Part shown: piece by piece, positions 5,789 through 6,791 of the stretch
Layout of the letters: each line of letters starts with the position of its first letter
Numbering within the stretch: the first letter of the stretch is position 1
Source of the DNA: CAYRML01 sp964425485
GTDB lineage: Bacteria > Bacillota > Dehalobacteriia > UBA4068
DNA length: 6,791 nt
NCBI GenBank assembly: GCA_964425485.1
Contig: CAYRML010000072.1
Location: forward strand, 1 to 6,791
Reading direction: 5' to 3'
Translations under genes and position numbers: made by a program
Notes under the pieces: generated by a model
Database searches by the model: none
The model's input: only the letters and a program-made list of their open reading frames with translations
What the model was told of the DNA's origin: nothing

Positions 5789-6791
5789 ATGGACAACAAA
5801 GCATTGATCGATAAACTTAATCAGCAGAAATGTTTGACAAAAGAAGAGTTTGTCTCTTTACTCAGTAGTTTTCAAGAAAGTGACCGGGTCTATGCGGCAG
5901 AAGTGGCCCGTGCTATAGCCGAACGCTCTTTCGGTAAAAAAATTTATATCAGGGGCATCATCGAATTTTCTAATTACTGCAAAAATGATTGTTATTATTG
6001 CGGGATCAGAAAAAGCAATAAAAATGCCGCGCGCTATCGGCTTAGCAAAGAGGATATCCTGTTTTGCTGCCGCAAGGGTTATGAACTTGGTTTTCGCACT
6101 TTTGTTTTGCAAAGCGGGGAGGATCCCTATTATACAGATGAGATGATGGTTGATATTATCAGCGCCATCCGCAAAACCTATGGCGATTGTGCTATCACCG
6201 TTTCCGTCGGGGAAAAGAGCCAAGAGAGTTATGAAAAATATTTTGCAGCCGGTGCCGATCGTTTTCTTTTGCGGCATGAAACGGCTAATGCCGACCATTA
6301 TGCACGGCTGCATCCGCCGGAACTTTCTTTTGATCGGCGTTTCAATTGTTTATATGAACTGAAGGAAATAGGTTTTCAGACTGGTTGTGGCTGTATGGTT
6401 GGGGCCCCTTTTCAGACTATGGAAAATCTGGCCGAAGATATGCTGTTTATGGCTGATTTTAAACCGCAGATGATCGGGATTGGGCCCTTTATCCCTCATA
6501 AAGACACTCCTTTTAAGGACTTTCCTGCAGGCAGTGCCCCCATGACTTTGTTCTTGCTCAGCTTGTGCCGGATTATGTTGCCATTTGTTTTGCTGCCCGC
6601 GACTACGGCTTTGGGTACTATCAGCGGCGAAGGGCGTAAGCAAGGAGTCCTGGCCGGGGCTAATGTGATCATGCCCAATCTTTCGCCGGCGGAAGTGAGG
6701 AGTAAATATCTGCTCTATGATAATAAGGCCTTCGTCGGTGATGATGCGGCCGAGAGTGTGGAAATGCTGAAACAACATATGGCAGAAATCG
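5789..6791 (+). CDS. hydE: [FeFe]-hydrogenase H-cluster radical SAM maturase HydE (3' end cut by window)
   Basis: HydE is a radical S-adenosylmethionine enzyme that acts in making the bridging dithiolate-containing diiron precursor of the H-cluster, together with HydG and HydF. The frame is open from ATG 5789 to the window end (334 codons); family members are about 350 residues, so only a short tail is missing. The radical SAM cluster motif is C64-KND-C68-YY-C71 (CX3CX2C), followed by GIRKSN. Further family blocks are LQSGED, the RHETA segment, GCMVGAPFQT, GIGPFIPHKDTPF, TALGTISGEGRKQG and GANVIMPNLSP. The C-terminal region that carries an accessory cluster in Thermotoga HydE has no Cys here (YLLYDNKAFVGDDAA), as in many homologues. 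GGAGG (5776-5780) is 8 bases before the ATG. The terminator upstream suggests its own promoter or read-through; hydG may follow outside the window. Minus-strand open frames here are shadows. Confidence 0.96.
   Translation, partial: MDNKALIDKLNQQKCLTKEEFVSLLSSFQESDRVYAAEVARAIAERSFGKKIYIRGIIEFSNYCKNDCYYCGIRKSNKNAARYRLSKEDILFCCRKGYELGFRTFVLQSGEDPYYTDEMMVDIISAIRKTYGDCAITVSVGEKSQESYEKYFAAGADRFLLRHETANADHYARLHPPELSFDRRFNCLYELKEIGFQTGCGCMVGAPFQTMENLAEDMLFMADFKPQMIGIGPFIPHKDTPFKDFPAGSAPMTLFLLSLCRIMLPFVLLPATTALGTISGEGRKQGVLAGANVIMPNLSPAEVRSKYLLYDNKAFVGDDAAESVEMLKQHMAEI

Noticed and set aside
5858..6778. Long minus-strand open frames (5858-6313 and 6350-6778)
   Set aside because: Both are antisense to hydE, whose plus-strand frame is uninterrupted and carries all radical SAM and HydE motifs.
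1..6791. CRISPR array, intact insertion sequence or direct att repeats
   Set aside because: No regularly spaced repeats, transposase frame, or second copy of the tRNA 3' end was seen in the window.

Overview
The window looks like chromosomal DNA from an anaerobic, endospore-forming Firmicute (Clostridia or Negativicutes grade). The reasons are a CotF-type spore coat protein, strong AGGAGG-type ribosome binding sites, and an [FeFe]-hydrogenase maturation cluster. I cannot name a genus from the sequence. About 4.3 kb of the window has clear protein-coding character; the first 0.9 kb is AT-rich and mostly decayed.

Layout. Positions 1-210 hold a tRNA-Leu(UAG) gene with its own promoter and terminator. 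Positions 210-900 have no intact gene, but two relics are readable. On the minus strand is the C-terminal end of a tyrosine recombinase (integrase) facing the tRNA 3' end. On the plus strand is the C-terminal part of a DUF11-like surface-protein repeat, broken by an in-frame stop and a frameshift. Together they suggest a former integration at the tRNA gene, followed by decay. Positions 901-1365 encode a CotF-family coat protein with two ferritin-like half-repeats, followed by two strong hairpins (1408-1501).

Positions 1599-5741 form one apparent operon. A promoter carrying a 16-bp palindrome precedes a FecCD-type ABC permease, an ABC ATPase fused to a TM1266-type domain (putative iron-only hydrogenase system regulator), the H-cluster maturation GTPase HydF, and a Crp/Fnr-family regulator. 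A hairpin terminator closes it. HydE, the radical SAM H-cluster maturase, starts at 5789 and runs off the end of the window.

How the parts may work together (inference). HydE and HydF act in assembling the diiron subcluster of [FeFe]-hydrogenase. The transporter has no substrate-binding protein here and is tied to this cluster both by gene order and by the fused TM1266 domain, so it may move iron or another cofactor-related small molecule for H-cluster assembly. The same palindrome, CGTTGC-N4-GCAACG, lies in the operon promoter and again just upstream of hydE inside the terminator hairpin. The Crp/Fnr protein encoded between these sites is the obvious candidate to bind both. The most unusual element is the ATPase-TM1266 fusion, whose linker also contains a consensus Shine-Dalgarno and an in-frame ATG that could yield the regulator domain as a separate 81-residue protein.
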